NCBI RefSeq assembly: GCF_003073045.1
Contig: NC_037591.1
Span: 24,337,319 to 24,401,318, forward strand
Direction: 5' to 3'
DNA from: Pomacea canaliculata
Taxonomy: Eukaryota; Mollusca; Gastropoda; Architaenioglossa; Ampullariidae
Length of the DNA stretch: 64,000 bases
Shown: one piece after another, positions 22,249 to 35,991 of the stretch
Position numbering within the stretch: position 1 is the first letter of the stretch
Layout of the letters: the number at the start of each line of letters is the position of its first letter
Translations under genes and position numbers: made by a program
The notes under the pieces: model-generated
The model's database searches: none
Told to the model about the DNA's origin: nothing
Seen by the model: the letters and a program-made list of their open reading frames with translations, nothing else

Positions 22249-24810
22249 TGTTTGGGACGGACACACACAGGTCACTGTCAACACACTCCGTCTCACACGT
22301 GTTCTTTCTTACAACAGAATACAAAGATTTGTACGCGGGTTTTCTCTATGCGGGTGCTTGTATTTATTGGAAGGAAAAGGTGACAACTCTTACAAAACTC
22401 AACCATCAATACATAAACATGACTAGTACCCAAAACATCATATTAAATAATAAACATAATATTAAAGTCATGAATGACTAAACCCTCTCTACGTCCCTTG
22501 TTATTAGACAAATGTTTCTCCAACAGTTCAACCAAATCTAACTTACAGTTCCGATGATTTCCATAGACGTTCACACGCACACGCACACGCACACGCACAC
22601 ACATTCTACATTCTTCTTCTGGACGCTGAAAATTCAATATTAGTGTCGTTTTTTTAACTTCTCATAACTGGTGTCTCCTTTGAGACTCAAAGTGGGGTAC
22701 ACACCCAAGGCTCGGCCTTGCAACTTTAGAGCCAAATTATGGGAGCACATCTCTGTCGACCAATTAAATATTCGGGCATGTGTCTCAAATCTTCAAATAT
22801 ATGCGTCTATGTCGTCGCTGTCTTCTTGGAACATGGGGAGTTCAGGGATATACTCTTCAAGTCTTGTCATATCACCTTCTCTTTCTAATCTGTCACCTGC
22901 TCTCTCTCTTGCTAATCTTTCTGCTTCCTCTTTTCTGTCTAATCTTTCGGCTTCCTTTTCTCTTTCTAATCTGTCTGTCATTCTATCTTGTCTCTCTATA
23001 CACTGCAAACTATAGTTGGTAAGGTCTCCTTCCATTAATCCTATCATCTCGCCTGCTCGACTTTGGAATGTTTCCATCATCTGTAGTACCTCTAAAATAT
23101 TACTTTCCAAAAATTAAAATAACTAACCCTAAGCCCAAGCAAGGCATGTTACAATTATGGTTGCAGTACAAACAGCCCAATACCAACTCAAGAAAGGGGC
23201 ACAATCCTCAAAAGATACCCTCTTAAGTGGTTATCACAATAAAGCAAAGGGGAGAACAATCCCTAAATTACAACAAAGTCAACTTCACTGGTTCACTGGT
23301 CCTAAGATGCTATGCACACAATAGCATAACATACATCATACCAATCAAAGCACCTATTATCATCACACAGCATGTCATCAGAGAAGCACATCCTATGACC
23401 ACATGACATGTCACCAATTAAACCACAGAATAACACCACATAGCATGAAAAATAGTGAAAGCCCCCCCCCCTCTCTCCCACCAAAAAATTTGTTTCATAA
23501 ACAAGGCAGGTAGCTACAGGATAGATAGCATCCACTCCTATTTCCGGTTACTATACAGGCTTTCAGACACAGAAGAGAGAGTTGTGAAAGAAAGACAAGA
23601 CCAAACAGCAGGTAAAGAGACTAGGCCCTTTCTGTGGAGTGAACTATACAATCTCCAGACACGTCAAGCTGGAGACGGGGTATACTGCACACAGCCCAAC
23701 AAATTTTCAACTTACTACAACAGAGATGAACATCTATACTACAAGCCCAATGGGAGATCACAAACACGACATCAAAGACAAGCTCTCATCCGACTTAGAT
23801 GATACAAACCCACGACAAATCACCAATTGTTGGGGACGGACACACACAGGTCACTGTCAACACACTCCGTCTCACACCTGTTCTTTCTTACAACAGAATA
23901 CAATGATTTGTACGCGGGTTTTCTCTATGCGGGTGCTTGTACAATGTATTTATTGGAAGGAAAGGGTGACAACTCTTACAAAACTCAACCATCAATACAT
24001 AAACATGACTAGTACCCAAAACACAATATTAAATAATAAACATAATATTAAAGTCATGAATGACTAAACCCTCCTTACGTCCCTTGTTATTAGACAAATG
24101 TTTCTTCAACAGTTCAACCAAATCTAACATGATTCGGATGATGTCCATAGACGCTCACGCTTACACACACATATCTACACTTCCTTGAATAATCATTCTT
24201 AAAACTTCGTTCAATAACAGTTCTTGAATAATCCTCTTTAGCAGGGACCACTGGGGTTGACGAGGTCAATACTCCAGGCTGACGTCATAAGTATCCTTGT
24301 CCCAGGGGGGCCGGTGTCCACTACACTTTCCAACTTCCAAACAGTAGGTGCTGACTAGGTAGACACACCTGACTGCCGACGATACACTTTAGTGCAACGC
24401 TTACGTACTTAACTAATAAATATTCGATTTGACTTTATTACTCTCACAACAATAACTTACAACCAAATTTTACATCACTTCACACCATTCTTTCGCGGAT
24501 CGGGAGATAGTCAAAGCAAGAAAAACCAACTTATCCCATACCTTGAATAGGCAATGAATTAATGTGATTCCCAAATCTCTTATACTCAAAATTCGCTGCA
24601 GTCTGCTTCGGAGACTGGCATGGAAAAAAAACAAACTCAGTATTTCCCCCATACACCTGGGGTTCAGTGAACCTTTCACTCGCTCATGCACGATTTTTTT
24701 ACAATGTCGTCACTTCGACGAGTTCCATCTAGTGCACGGGTAAGGGTGATAGTCTCTGTCTACCAACAGACAGAAGCGACAACCCCACCCCACCCCATCC
24801 GTTCCTAACA
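22249..24810 (-). mobile_element. Ty3/gypsy-like LTR element, copy X, deleted
   Basis: Read on the minus strand. The 5' LTR (about 983 bp) covers 24810-23828, with termini TGTTAGGAAC and CCCCAACA. Next is a primer-binding region with a 9-bp deletion, then leader and gag start (23110-22793). An internal deletion then fuses gag to a truncated 3' LTR (about 22610-22249). Flanks are ATTAC on the left and TTTAC on the right, a slightly mutated 5-bp target duplication. Poly-C tracts near 23461 and 24785 are variable among copies. Pol is absent. Confidence 0.85.
22793..23110 (-). pseudogene. Gypsy gag N-terminal fragment (copy X)
   Basis: An ATG-started 105-codon frame, rich in charged heptad-like RLERE repeats, ends in YIPELPMFQEDSDDIDAYI, the usual entry to Ty3/gypsy gag capsid regions. 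It is cut off by the internal deletion of element X. A related fragment lies in copy Z (about 49460-49690). Its role would have been particle formation, but no complete gag remains. Confidence 0.7.
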
Positions 24811-25393
24811 TTTACACGTTGTACTTGTACTTCTAGTAGTATGTAAAATGCGCTTGTATAGTATACACTTAAATCTCTTAAATCTCTTTGAAATTCTTGA
24901 AAGGTTACAACGTCCTCTTTGCCACTTTCAAGGTCATTGACTTGAATGAAGTGCATTCTTTGTCATAAATAGCTTCTCCATCTCTTACATCAACTACTCC
25001 TTCATCTTCTATATTCTCCTTGTAATATATATATTTAACACACATACAGTCTCCAAAGACTTACGGAATATATCTGTTGCTCAATCAGTGCTTTGTCACA
25101 TCATCCTAAAAAAGAATAATAAGCTTCTTGCGCAATAAAATTGGCATACTCGGGTCACAATTTGTTAATGTTTCTCAATGTATGACAAAAAGTTAAGAGA
25201 ATCTTTGCTAAACTGCTGTCTTGTGCAATTTTTTCAAGCCATCAGTGCTTAATTGTTAATATATACGTTTTGTGCATTAGTATTTAAATGTTTCCCCTTA
25301 ACTATTCTGTCCCTTGTGTTCTATGAGTGTCATTGCCATATACTTACTAATAATTTTCCACAGTTTAGACAAAACGCTATCAGAAAATATTTC
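24811..25393. repeat. Array spacer between gypsy X and TRIM copy 4
   Basis: Shared with 13330-13930, 39071-39666 and 51274-51707. It contains attgacttgaatgaa, the ctccaaagacttacgg..atatctgttgctcaatca block and tagacaaaacgctatcag just before the TRIM stop codon. It is the presumed 3' flank of TRIM copy 4. Confidence 0.8.
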
Positions 25394-27339
25394 CTAGTAA
25401 TTGACAGGTAATTTAAGGACCCATCCATCACCACATCCAATCAGCAGCTGACCGTTAAGGTCAAGGTTCAAAGCTGTGGGCCGCACGATGTCACCACTGC
25501 ACGGCAGGTAGCTGTCGAAAGTGATGTCAAGTTCTGATACTCTTGTCACGTGCACACAATCGTTCATCCAATCAGCGATCAGCAGTAAATCGTTGCCATA
25601 GAAGCAGAAGTCTGTTGGGAAGAAGGGTTGTAATGGTGACGTGTAGGTCGCTATGGGGTCGTCAGATTTTATAGAATACAGACGTATAACACGGGAACGC
25701 CGGCTGTCCGGTTTATTGTTGTTTGTCTTCATTGATTCATCATCTGAGTTCTTCTCTTTCTCTTCGTCTACTACAGCAAAGAGCGTTCCTTGCTCGTTTA
25801 AATCAAAGTTCTGTGCTCTGTTTACCTTTGGGTGACTTAAAGTAAGACCTGCACAGCACGTTTCTTGTCCATCTTCTTGTTTCCACTTCATTGAGCATAC
25901 ATAAGATACACCTGTTGCGAAGTTCTGCATTAAAGAATGCATACTGTCATTCTTAGAACCAAGGTTACAAGATGTTGGATATTCCCATGGCCAGTAGTGA
26001 GGCTTACGTGAAATGCATGATATTCGCATTCCGTAGTCTGTCTCAGTTCCTCTAGAACCGCCAGAGCTAAAACTCACGTGTTTCTCTTTAGAGTAGTCGC
26101 CTCCAGTTCCCCCATAATATACATCGATACTTCCATTCTCCTGCTGCCCCAGAGCATGGACTTCCCGACATCCTCCATCGCCACATCGGCCTACTCGAAC
26201 GATGTCTGCGGTTTTCTTACTTGGAAAACTCTGTTTGACCGGTGACCCGATAAATGTTTTCATGTAGTGGTCATCAATATAGTTATAGAAGTCACCGTGG
26301 AGTACAGGGCGGTAAGTCTGGTCAGATAGCACCAGTGGAGTGTCGCTTATTTCTCTACCTCTCATCTCTCTCTCCACCTGCAGCACCTCCGTGTCACAGG
26401 CTGAATTCAGCGCGTGTTGAGCGAGGTCTTGGAGCTGGAGCAGAGAGTTGAGTTCGTCTTGTACTCGCTGTGTGTCGGCGCTCAGACCTTTCTCCACATC
26501 ATCGCAAGTTATCTCAAGTTCTTGCAGCGCTTCGTCGCGATATTTTGTTGCCATGGCCACAATGACGTCATACCGGACTTGAATCTGTCGGACGTTAAAT
26601 AAAACATGGCTTTATGGCGATACTCTTTGTTTGCTCTGTGCCCACGTGGAAAAACTTTGCAAACGGGAAATTATGAGACTATTGATAACTTAAATGTTAA
26701 TATGCTCAAGGTCTATAACATTACAAACTCCTCTGTATTTTTAATCTTTCTGATTTAAAAGTATGAACATTTATACCCTTATAAACATAAGGAAGTTGTT
26801 GTTATGACAGATTGATTACCTACCTGTTTCCGTACTGCAGCTCGCTTTTCTAGGGCTCCCTTTTCGTTTTGTCTACAGAATTCCAACTTGTCTTTTCCGA
26901 GTGAAATGTTGGCCATAATGGACTGAAGTTTGTCTTCAATCGTTTTCTTACAACGAGCGACCTTTTCTGAGAGATCTTCGGTAGTGTGTCCCTCGTGTTT
27001 AGTCAGTTTACATCTTATACAGATAGCTTGGTCACACTGTGTACAATAAAATATGACACACTCTTTAGTGTGAACAGGGCACCGGGACTGGCTTTTCTCA
27101 TTTCGCACCTCCTCTAAAGCTTCCTCCGTGAAGTAGAAGTTGACTTGTAGATCACACACACCACCTGGCGGTACAGTAGCAGGAGCTCTACAGGTAGGAC
27201 ACCGGATAATCTTTCCATGTTTGTTTGCTAGCTCCTCTAGACACGGTAGACAGAAACTATGATAACAGGGCAGAAACCTCGGTGACCTGTAAACTTCCAT
27301 GCAGACGGCACACGTCACGCTATCCTGCGTAGCAGCCAT
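25394..27339 (-). CDS. TRIM-type RING/B-box E3 ligase, array copy 4
   Basis: Exon 1 is 27339-26824 (516 nt) and exon 2 is 26584-25394, with a 239-nt phase-0 intron (CAG|GTAGGT ... GACAG|ATTC), predicting 568 aa. RING ligands are intact (CAVC..PCYHSFCLPC..RCPTC), and so is B-box 2 (CPVH..YCTQC..ICIRC..HEGH). The coiled coil continues into exon 2 (YRDEALQEL..VEKGLSADTQRVQDELNSLL). The linker carries one acidic unit (EKNSDDESM), and the protein ends GWVLKLPVNY. This is the canonical length for the array and a good reference copy. The gene lies in the large duplicated unit, with gypsy X on its left and LINE A on its right. Confidence 0.9.
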
Positions 27340-28040
27340 GTTTGATGTGGCACTTTTTAATGTCTCTATGCTCAATTCTTAAATCTGAGTTATTTTCAAA
27401 CCATTTCTGAAATAAAATCATTACACTGTGAGTGTTGTAAGTAAGCTGAAAATTAAGTGGACAAAAAGAAAGAAAGTGACAGGAGAGATGTACTCTAACT
27501 TTTGTTTCTTTCTGCAAGCCTAACCTCTTTGGTATGCTTATCATTTGTATAATTATATTTTGCTGTTCTTGTATAACAATTGATATTTTTTGCTGAAAAT
27601 TTTTCATGCTTTATACAAGAAAATGGCTTGGATGAGCTACTTTCTTTTTATTATATCAATTTCTTCAAGAGCTCAATGAGGCGAACAAATCAAAATTATG
27701 TCAACAATTATAAAACGAATAGTTATCTTCTCACTAATTAATTACACAATATTTTTTAATTATATTTAATTATGACGACGACGACGATGTGATCACAATG
27801 ATGTCTATGATGATGATGAGGAGGAGAGGAGCAGTTTAATAAACACAAACGTAATACACTGTCATAGAGATTAAAAGCAGGAAAGTAGGACACCTTTGAG
27901 AACAACAACCGTGGAGAGACGGTTAACTCATTACTGTAGCTTGTCCGCGAGGTCAGGTTGGAGTGAAAATTTCACTGTTTAGGGTATCACAGTTATAGCA
28001 ACAGTGTCAGAGGGTACAGTGTGACAGTGTTTCAGTTATC
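27340..28040. repeat. Array spacer between TRIM copy 4 and LINE A
   Basis: The presumed 5' flank of TRIM copy 4. It shares with the other spacers the actgtgagtgttgtaag block, a GACGAC/GATGAT microsatellite (about 27773-27830), cgtaatacactgtcatagag, the AACCGT/ACGGTT hairpin near 27908 and the LINE target (ttcagttatc, 28031-28040). Confidence 0.8.
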
Positions 28041-31000
28041 TATCTATCTAATCCTCTTCGTGCATCAGGTTGCACATAAGGCCTCGACCAGAGTCCGCCA
28101 CCGATGTCGATCGGCTGAAACCCGCTCTAGGTGACCCCATGTCCAGCCCTTTCCCTTCATCTCCCTTTCCACTGTTCTTCTCCAAGTTTCCTGTGGGCGG
28201 CCTCGTTTTCTTCGGCCGTCTGGGGTCCATCGTAGAGAGTCTCTGGAGAGGTCTGCTGTCTGATGGCGGAGCACAATCCAACACCAACGCCTTTGTTCAA
28301 CCTGCGTGGTGATGGACTCGGTTTCAGTTCTTAGGTGGAGTTCTTCGTTGGTGATGGTGTTTGGTCAAAAGATGTTAAGTATGCGCCTGAGGCATCTGTT
28401 TTGGAAGACGTCAAGCTTGTTACTGATGGTTTTGGTCATCTTCCAGGATTCTGATCCGTAAAGGAGTGTGCTGATCACATTTGACTTGAAGATTCTCAGC
28501 TTGATCTTCTGGCTGATGTTTTTTGCCATCCATGTCCTCCTGAGTGAGGCGAAGGCTTGGCTGGCTTTCTCCAGTCGGGCTCGAATCTCCACATCCGCAT
28601 CCCAGTGTTTGCCATCCTCCATCTCTTCTTCATTTAGTTTGATGCTGTCTTGGACTCTGGCGTTCACTCTCATATTGTTACTTTTCTTTGCGCTGACCTT
28701 TAAGCCAAGGTTTCCAGCTGTTTCTGAGAATGCATTTGTCGTTTTCCTGCATGTCGTGGAGGTGGTGTGACAGCAGGGCAATGTCGTCAGCAAAGCAAGT
28801 CTTCCAGCGTTGTAGCTGCTGTCATAGTCATCGTCCATCTGATCCCTCTCCTCTCACTGTCGGTGGAGGTCTTCATGATCCATTCTATGGCCAGGATGAA
28901 GAGGAACGGCGACAGAATGCAGCCCTGCCTCACCCCGGTACTGACGTTGAAGGGGTCTGTGAGCTCCGTGTCACAGACAACCTGGGATTTGAAATCGCTG
29001 TACAGCATTGCAATGACCTGAACAATATTTGCAGGGACTCCGTAATGCCTCAGGATCTTCCATAAGGACTCTTGGTGAATGCTGTCAAAAGCCTTCTCTA
29101 GGTCGATGAAACTGATCTACAGCGGTGTGTTGCACTCGCTGTTCTGCTCCAGTATCTGTTGCAGAATGAAGATGTGTTCAGGGCAGGATCGCCCAGGCCG
29201 AAATCCTGCTTGCTGTGGTCGGAGGTCTTTCTCAAGAGTTGCCGTCAGTCTTGACAAAACAATCTTGCTGAAGACCTTGCTGGTGAGGGAAAGAAGTGTT
29301 ATGCCCCTCCAATTATTGCAGTCTCCAAGATCTCTTTTCTTGGGTAACTTGAAGATGAGCCCTGTCTTCCACGCATCAGTTAGCTCTCCTGATTCCCAAA
29401 CTTGCCTGAAGATTTCAGTCAGCATGGAAGTTGTTGCATTCACATCTGCTTTCAACATCTCTGCTGTTATTTCATCTGCCCCTGGTACTTTGCCACTCTT
29501 CACTTCCTGGCGGGTCTGTGCAGATGTCAAGGTCTATAACTGCTACCTGGATGTCTGCAAGCTGAGGGGGATCTGGTCTGTTCAGAACCGACTCAAAATG
29601 TTCCCTCCAGCGCTGTAGTTTTCCTGCCTCTCCCTCGACAACATTACCGTTCATGTCTTTCACTGGCACATCACTGTTCTTAAACCCGTTGTTTAGCTGT
29701 TTGTATATCTTGTACAGTGTCTTCAGCTCATATTTCCTTGCTGCTTTTTTAGCTTCATCTGCCAGTTTCTCTATGTAGTTTCTTTTGTCGGTTTTTGTCA
29801 TTCTCTTTACCTCTTTGTTTAGTTTTATATATCTGTGTCTGTGTTGTTCCTTCAGGCGTTCAGATCTAGTGCTGTTGAATTTTTGTTTGGCTGATTTTCT
29901 CTCGTCTACCTTCTTCCATGTTTCTTCTCTGATCCACTGTTCTTTCTTCTTCTGTTGGAAGCCCAGTATTTTCTCTCCTGTTTCCTGTAAGACTCGATTG
30001 AAGTCATCTAAGGTCATCTCTTGTTGGTCTCCTAGTGCTTGGAACCTGTTCTTTACTTCCATAATAAAGGCCCTTTCGGTGGCTGGATCTTTCAGTTTGC
30101 CGGAGTCCACTCTCTGCTGACGTGCCTGTTTCCCTCGCGATCGACGTAGCTTCAGAGAAACTGTGGCTATCACAAGAGTGTGGTCACTGGCAATGTCTGC
30201 TCCTCTGTAGGCTCTGACCTCTTGAGGTGAGCTCCTCCATTTTCAGTTGGTGATGACATGGTCTATCTGGTTCTTTGTGATCCCATCTGGTGATGTCCAC
30301 GTTGACATTTGGATGTCTTTGTTTTGAAAGAGTGTGCCACCAATCAGTAGGTTGTTTTCTTCACAAAAGTCTGCCAGTCTCTCTCCGTTGTAATTGATGG
30401 TTCCAATTCTATGCTTGCCCATGACATGGTCCCTGCAGGTGTCGTCACTTCCTATCTTGGCATTCAGGTCACCGATGATGAGCAACATATCATATCCGAG
30501 GCTGCCTGGAGCTGATCGTAAAAAGCATCCTAGTCTTCTGCCACGGAGTCTTCTGTTGGTGTATAGCCGGCTAGCACTGTCAGCTTGGTGTAATTTGAAT
30601 GGAATCTTGCTCTCAAAAGCCTGGGTCCATAAGGCTTCCATTCCAGCAGTGCCTTTTCAGTTTTTTTGTTGAGGAGTAGTGCTACTCCTTCAGAGTGCTG
30701 ACCGTCTGATCTTCCCGAGAACAAGATGGTATGTCCTGACGATAGTCTCCTGTTTCCCGTGCCGGTCCATCTGACCTCACTGACTCCTAGTTGTAGTTGT
30801 CAAACTCCTTGACAAGTTGGGGCATCCTGCAAGTCTGGTGCAAGGTCTGGACGTTCCTGCTCCCTACCCTCAACTTTTGCTTCGGCTTCAGTAAATCCAC
30901 TGTAGGGGCGACAGCTCCCTCTCGCCTGTCATAAGTCCAAACACCTGGCGTGTTTCATTACCTTTGCCATCCATAATAAATATTCTGATATTGGTTTCTG

Positions 31001-31149
31001 TAACATCTATTTTTTACATGGTAGGGTTGTTAGCCCTACCACAACCTGATTTACCTCTTGGTCGCCTCTTACAACATGCCTGACTGGATGGCAGGGATCC
31101 TATTCTTACAATGCTCGCTAGGCAAGCATACCCCGGGGTCCCACAGGGG
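28041..31149 (-). mobile_element. RTE-like non-LTR retrotransposon, copy A (longest)
   Basis: Read on the minus strand. A 5' leader (about 31149-30900) precedes an APE-type endonuclease with GDLNAKIGSD and SDHTLVIATV (about 30180-30890). A basic linker follows, then the reverse transcriptase: PGADEITAEMLKAD, NNWRGITLLSLTSKVFS, QAGFRPGRSC and QGCILSPFLF. The C-terminal domain (RIFKSNVISTLLYGSESW) and a GATA-repeat tail (about 28041-28052) complete it. It is broken into at least seven frames; the catalytic FADD region near 28795 is frameshifted. The left flank keeps the target-site copy, but the right flank was lost in a small deletion (tttt|ccggggaag). RTE assignment rests on the ORF style and the short-repeat tail. 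Confidence 0.88.
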
Positions 31150-33797
31150 GTTTTCCGGGGAAGTTTTTATTATGGGAGCTGCTCCTCTCTTGTCTCTTCA
31201 CCAACTAAGAGTTTGGCTCCCATTTCGTAACTGGGCTACGAGGGGACAATACGCTTAGACTAGTAGACTGTCTTAGTACAAAGTCTACTTACGCATTCTA
31301 CCGTCACCGGGAGGCAGTGCGCTGGGTCCAACAGGATCCACCGGGTCTCCGAGTGAGACTGTCATTCCCTAGACTTGTGCTAACTGCACACTGCAATAAA
31401 GAAGGAGCTCTGAAGCAGGTGTGCAGTGTTCATTGCAAGTAACCTGAAAGCTTCAAATGGGATCAATATTTTTAAATATCGACTTCATCAGTCTGTTTCT
31501 CTCCACACAATAAACACGCCAGTATGTATTTTATATCCCAAAATTGAGCGTCAAGGTACAGGGTCAGTCCAGTGCAGTCTTTGCTTTGACCGGCGCACGG
31601 ATTTAGACGATTATTTCCTACTGTAGGTCCATATCAAAGTGAAACACCGCCGATTTCTAAAGTTAGTCTTTAAAAAGTTGAATGAAAGATGTCATTAAAC
31701 AACTGTACTTTATAACAGAGGATAGTCATAAATAATGTATGATCGTATATAGCTATTGTAGAGCTTTTTGTAAAATGTTTAACTTGTTGAACCCGGCAGG
31801 TGTGATGCCCTGGCACATAGCACTTTTGCTCGCTTTTTCATGCCGCTGTCTTCTACATGTGCTGTAAATAGTTTAAACTGTTTAACCATATACCTGTTGC
31901 AGTAAATAATCAAATTGTTTAATCGTATCTCTTACCTACTAATTGTCCGTATTTGCCAAGATTGACTGTTAATAGCAAGCATGCGATTGGCGGAAGCAAC
32001 ATGGAAACCAAGTGCTTGATAGCTTCAAATTAACTTGTCAAGAAGTTTCAAAATTAAAGGCAAGGCACAAAATATCTGTCATTTTTCTTACAATCACTTA
32101 TGTTCTATTCTCTTAAATGCAGTATGCCATTTTTCATTTGATTTTACATTACTTACAAAAGGAACTAATTATAACAATCTTTAATTGCAGATCACATATG
32201 CACACCATTATTATATTCATTTAAACATTTTCTGTTAATTAAACAAAAATTCTCAGTAGACTTACATCCATGGTTTATTTTAGTCATTTCTTTAAGAACT
32301 AAAAATAATATTTTTTTTTCAGATATTATTGAACAGAGTTCTACACAAAATTGATGAGTAGAGTTAAGCACTACAAAATGTGGTTCACAAACTGAATGAG
32401 GTCATGCTGCTTCGTTGTATTACCAATATGAACAATCCGCAAGGCTTACATTCATCCTGGAAAAATTAAGGCATCTTATCTCTCAGCTCTTGACATTAAT
32501 TAGGTTTCTGTGCTTATAAGCATGAAGTTCACGCTACAGATTTCTATGATATCTGTTCGTTTCGTTTCTTCCCTTTACTGTTCATTAATTTTGTCGGTCT
32601 CTTAGTAAGCAAATTCACGTCTTACATACCCCTTCGTCGTTCCTGCAGAAAATATTGTCCGCGTACAGAGGTCCCTTGCTCACAAACCAGATGGTCAGAA
32701 AGATAAAATAGCAATACTGATTGCTGCATTTGCTTTACATCGCATTGCACTTCAGTCAAAACTGGTCCAACAACAAGAATTTTGCAGAAAACTCAGCGAT
32801 CAAATGTTTCTCCCTGTGCGCTGTGTTCCAAGTAACAAAGATGGTGGCACAGACCCGCCCTGTCTGTCTACTCAGATGAATAGATCTCCTCTCCGGCAAT
32901 TCCCGATATTAGTAAACTAGAGAAGATGTCTAAACAGACAGGACTGGAATCTCGCGGCGCGTACCAACAGTCCATTTGTCAATAAACCCAGTATTCGTCT
33001 GCTACGCAAACAGCCGGCAATAGATATTTCCGGATGTAGAAGACACTATTTGTGTTAATGTACTTTTTGACAATATGAATGTTGACGAAATGTGTTGTGA
33101 ACATATTTTAATCAGTCTAATTTCATGTATAAAAAATGTGATGGTTCATGTTGGTGTATAGGTGATAATGATTAACGTGTGGCTTATACAGGACATAGTC
33201 ATGCTCACAAAAGAGCCTGCTCTTAGCACTTTAGACAAGTAGGAGACGTGAACAGAATACAAGTGATAGAAGGAGAAGCAACTAATAGACAAGTAATACA
33301 ATACATGGAAAACGCAAAGACAAATCGGGGAACAAACAGTAAGAATGAAGAGTGTCATTGATCTGCAGAGGAAGATGACCACGCGAACTAGTTGATTGAG
33401 TCCAATCACAACTATAGACAGCTATGTCATTTGGTGTCAGGAGTAGTTGTTCAGTCTCCTAGCATGGACAAGTATAATAACTAATTCGAGAAGTGTTTAG
33501 ATGTCTCTGTCTATCATAAATATAAACTTATTTATGTAAGAGAAATTTCGTTGTTGGAATTAAACTATTCATAAGTATAATATAAAGAATCTTTAAATAA
33601 TATTATCAAAAGTATTTTGATATCAAGAACAAAATTTTGCTTTAATCTAGATAGTTAACTTTGTAGTCCTGCTTAGAAATTGCTGTGGGGGATGATGGAT
33701 TTGTAAAATGAATGATATCGCAGCTTAGTTTGTTTTACTGTTGTACAAAAAAATACTTTTTCACTTTGACTGTACATCTCTATTCAGTTTACATTAC
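31150..33797. repeat. Array spacer after LINE A with dead DUF4806-like exon
   Basis: Matches 45106-48925 with a deletion, relative to it, of about 1.1 kb near 32410. A plus-strand exon relic begins after ttttttcag at 32323 (ATA TTA TTG AAC AGA GTT..) but hits TAG after twelve codons, and the upstream mini-exon seen at 63442 is deleted. Then follow the lacgt-type conserved blocks: aaacagccggcaatagatatttccgg (about 33007) and the entry to the large repeat unit. No intact gene is present. Confidence 0.75.
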
Positions 33798-34610
33798 TGT
33801 TCGGGACGGACACACACAGGTCACTGTCAACACACTCCGTCTCACACGTGTTCTTTCTTACAACAGAATACAAAGATTTGTAAGTGGGCTTTCTCTATGC
33901 GGGTGCTTGTACTTATTCGAAGGGAAAAAGTGACAACTCTTACAAAACTCAACCATCAATACATAAACATGACTAGTACCCAAAACACAATATTAAATAA
34001 TAAACATAATATTAAAGTCATGAATGACTAATTCCTCTCTACGTCCCTTGTTATTAGACAAATGTTTCTCCAACAGTTCAACCAAATCTAACTTAAGGTT
34101 CGGATGATTTCCGTAGACGTTCACACGCACACACATGCACACACACATTCTCCTGTCCTCTCCCCAGTTAATTCCCTCTCCCGAGTAACTCCTTTTCCCT
34201 GATAATTCCTGCAACGATTACTTATCGAATGAATATTCAATTTGACTTTATTACTCTCACAACAATCCCTTACAACCAAGTATTACATCATTTCACACCA
34301 TTCTTTCGCGGATCGGGAGATAGTCAAAGCAAGACAAACTAACTTTTCCCATACCTTGACCAGGCAATGAATTAATGTGATTCCCAAATCTCTTATACTC
34401 AAAATTCGCTACAGTCTGCTTCGGGAAAAAACAAACTCAGTATTTTCCCCATAAACCTGGGGTTCAGTGAACCTTTCACTCACTCATGCACGCTTTTCTT
34501 ACAACGTCGTCACTTCCACGAGTTCCATCTAGTGCACGGGTAAGGGTGATAGTCTCTGCCTACTAACAGACAGAAGCAACAATCCCTCCCCCCCCCCCCC
34601 GTTCCTAACA

Positions 34611-34622
34611 TTCCTCCCCACT
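34611..34622 (-). other. Polypurine tract next to the 3' LTR of gypsy Y
   Basis: On the minus strand the run GTGGGGAGGAA directly precedes the LTR start TGTTAGGAAC. This is the position where Ty3/gypsy elements prime plus-strand DNA synthesis. It independently fixes the element's orientation. Confidence 0.75.
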
Positions 34623-35991
34623 TCGGTTAAAAAAAACACATTTTTTTTCTTATCAATGTTTTCAATACCAACTGGCACCCAAATGGTCAAATGGGTCCTG
34701 CCACGCAATGGATAACTTTTCTAACATATACTCATATAGCATTCGCCTAAACACCTAATTACAACACATTCAATAAAGATCTCAATAATAATTAATATGT
34801 TTCTGAACAATACATATACATACAAATGTCATACATTTTGGTTACTACATAAATCATGAAACTTAGCTCTCTAGTGTCTCGTCTCGATACTGTTCTCACA
34901 ATAATCCCCTCTTCACTGCTCACAAGTCACTAATTTAAAGTCCACAATTCACCGTTTCCATGTTCATCAATACTCCCAGTCTACCCACGCTGGCGTGACT
35001 TCCAGCGCACTATCAATTCTCTAAACATTGACTATAAATACACTAGATCCCGTAGACACTTTAACATCTTCTACAAGACGTACCCTCTGTCGGCCACTCA
35101 CTAGCTTGCCACCCAGAAAAGTGAAGTTTCTACCTAGTATCAGTCTTGGTTCGTTTCTTCCTTCCGGTTGGTGTTTTCCTTCCTGTGGGCGTATCTCTGG
35201 TCACCCTTCTTACTTGAACATGTAAGCATGGCCTAAAGCCATTACTAATGGGGGCGTTGGTTGCCTTGGGTGATACCCAGCTACAGCTGGTCAGGGTCCT
35301 ACTGTTACCCAGCTATCTCCCCTGGCCGTACGTTAATCGCAGCCGCTTACGTTTCATGTTTTCGCTGCCCTGACTTGACACAGGTGCTGAATAGGATAGC
35401 TAGACGGTTGTCACGACAGTCGAGGGTAATGTGGTACCAGTTTGCCCAGTTCGTGGTTGATTTTCCCTACACTAATTGCTCTAATCAAAACTTCTTTAAA
35501 AGTACAAAATATGTTTTCTACACCCCTTCAGTTTAAGGAAAATAGATACACAGTTTCTTCTATCTCGACTGCTTTAAATTCATTTCGGTTCAAGTAGCAT
35601 AAATCCGTAAAGATATACTTCCAACATAAAAACGAAAAACATAGTATCCTGATCCCTTCATGTCTGTGATATATGCTCTTATATCTTAAAAAAAAGGACT
35701 AAATTTTCCTTCTTAACTGAATCCAGAAATGTGCAAACACAAAAATGAGCCATTTAGGTCTGCTATTAAGCTTTCTTTTAAAAAAAATCCTACTCATTAA
35801 CAAAAGCTGCACTTGAATTGGTGTTTCATCACACCTCTTATTTTGTGATTAGGTTGGTATTATTTCTCTTTTTGGAATCATATCTAACTTCTTCATCTAC
35901 ATATATTTATTTCGAAACCTTTATTTCAGACTGAACATAAAAGACTGATTTCAGAGATTTGTGCTTTTTTTTTTGCTTCAAGGGGTTCTTA
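34623..35991. other. Decayed interior of gypsy Y
   Basis: This region is expected to hold pol, but shows only fragmentary frames, none with a recognisable RT, RNase H or integrase motif. Plus-strand frames near 35028-35536 contain stops and look incidental. The AT-rich part (35540-35960) shows nothing. Confidence 0.45.

Noticed and set aside
28468..30672. Plus-strand frames up to 179 codons across LINE A
   Set aside because: Antisense shadows of the endonuclease/RT ORF on the minus strand.
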